Of a DNA stretch of 6,323 nucleotides, positions 6,192 through 6,323 are shown piece by piece. The notes under the pieces are model-generated. The model was given only the letters and a program-made list of their open reading frames with translations. It was not told the origin of the DNA and did not search any database. Position 1 is the stretch's first letter; each line of letters starts with the position of its first letter. The stretch covers positions 1 to 6,323 of the forward strand of contig DAOVQV010000101.1 in the NCBI GenBank assembly GCA_030628445.1, given 5' to 3'. The DNA is from Phycisphaerae bacterium (GTDB lineage: Bacteria > Planctomycetota > Phycisphaerae > SM23-33). Made by a program: the position numbers and the translations under genes.

Positions 6192-6323
6192 ATGCCCAAG
6201 AAGCACACAGTGACGCTTATAACCGGTGACGGTACCGGTCCCGAGCTTGCCGAGGCCGCCCGCAGGTGCGTCGATGCGGCGATGGCCGCTGTGCCGGGCA
6301 CCGGAAGCATCGACTGGAAAACC
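6192..6323 (+). CDS. Isocitrate/isopropylmalate dehydrogenase family protein (partial, 5' end only)
   Basis: Only the first 44 residues are present; the frame is open to the right edge. The N-terminus reads MPKKHTVTLITGDGTGPELA, followed by an alpha-helical stretch (EAARRCVDAA) and then SIDWK. This is the first strand, GDGxGPE loop and helix of the beta-decarboxylating dehydrogenases, cytoplasmic enzymes that oxidise a 2-hydroxy acid with NAD(P)+ and remove CO2. The H-T-V-T-L-I start with GDGTGPE resembles the short NAD-dependent isocitrate dehydrogenases more than LeuB, whose loop is usually GDGIGPE. The substrate-specifying residues lie outside the window, so isopropylmalate or homoisocitrate dehydrogenase cannot be excluded. 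It has its own promoter and is probably unrelated in function to the secreted proteins upstream. Confidence 0.88.
   Translation, partial: MPKKHTVTLITGDGTGPELAEAARRCVDAAMAAVPGTGSIDWKT

Noticed and set aside
5246..6310. Long open frame on the minus strand, 354 codons, antisense to the propeller gene and running into the dehydrogenase
   Set aside because: It crosses two genes and the promoter between them, shows no recognisable motif, and is explained by the codon bias of the genes opposite.
1..6323. Mobile elements, CRISPR arrays, tRNA or rRNA genes
   Set aside because: No transposase-like protein, terminal inverted repeats, regularly spaced repeats or recognisable RNA gene segments were seen on either strand.

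Overview
The window is GC-rich bacterial DNA, roughly 60% GC by eye, with well-spaced Shine-Dalgarno sites. I place it tentatively in Planctomycetota or a similar phylum, because it combines a Gld-type ABC exporter, a secreted S55 (SpoIVB-like) protein and a large secreted beta-propeller/Ig-like protein. This rests on remembered family distributions, not on a search. Nothing looks like a phage, transposon, CRISPR array or structural RNA; it reads as ordinary chromosome.

Layout, left to right. (1) A minus-strand pair occupies 1-1518: an ABC ATPase of the GldA/NosF type is transcribed first, then an ABC-2 permease of the GldF type that runs off the left edge. The two are 12 nt apart, and the permease ribosome binding site overlaps the ATPase stop codon, so they are almost certainly one operon. 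(2) A 264-nt divergent intergenic region (1519-1782) holds candidate promoters for both directions, a perfect 10-bp palindrome and a small GC hairpin. (3) On the plus strand, 1783-3735 encodes a secreted 650-residue protein with both halves of the SpoIVB S55 peptidase fold. (4) After a 103-nt gap, 3839-6079 encodes a secreted 746-residue protein with a probable seven-bladed propeller, a disordered insert inside blade 5, and a C-terminal series of beta-sandwich domains. (5) After a 112-nt gap with a good sigma70-like promoter, an isocitrate/isopropylmalate dehydrogenase-family gene starts at 6192 and runs off the right edge.

The S55 protein and the propeller protein are co-oriented, both exported, and have no visible terminator between them, so they may form an envelope or periplasmic module. 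The ABC exporter is divergently transcribed from them; shared function is possible but not shown. The dehydrogenase looks like a separate housekeeping unit with its own promoter.

The most interesting observation is the S55 protein. Its serine motif (GMSGSP) precedes its histidine motif (GFGHG), the reverse of the order in Bacillus SpoIVB, so it looks like a circular permutation of the peptidase fold. The acid residue reported for SpoIVB has no obvious counterpart.
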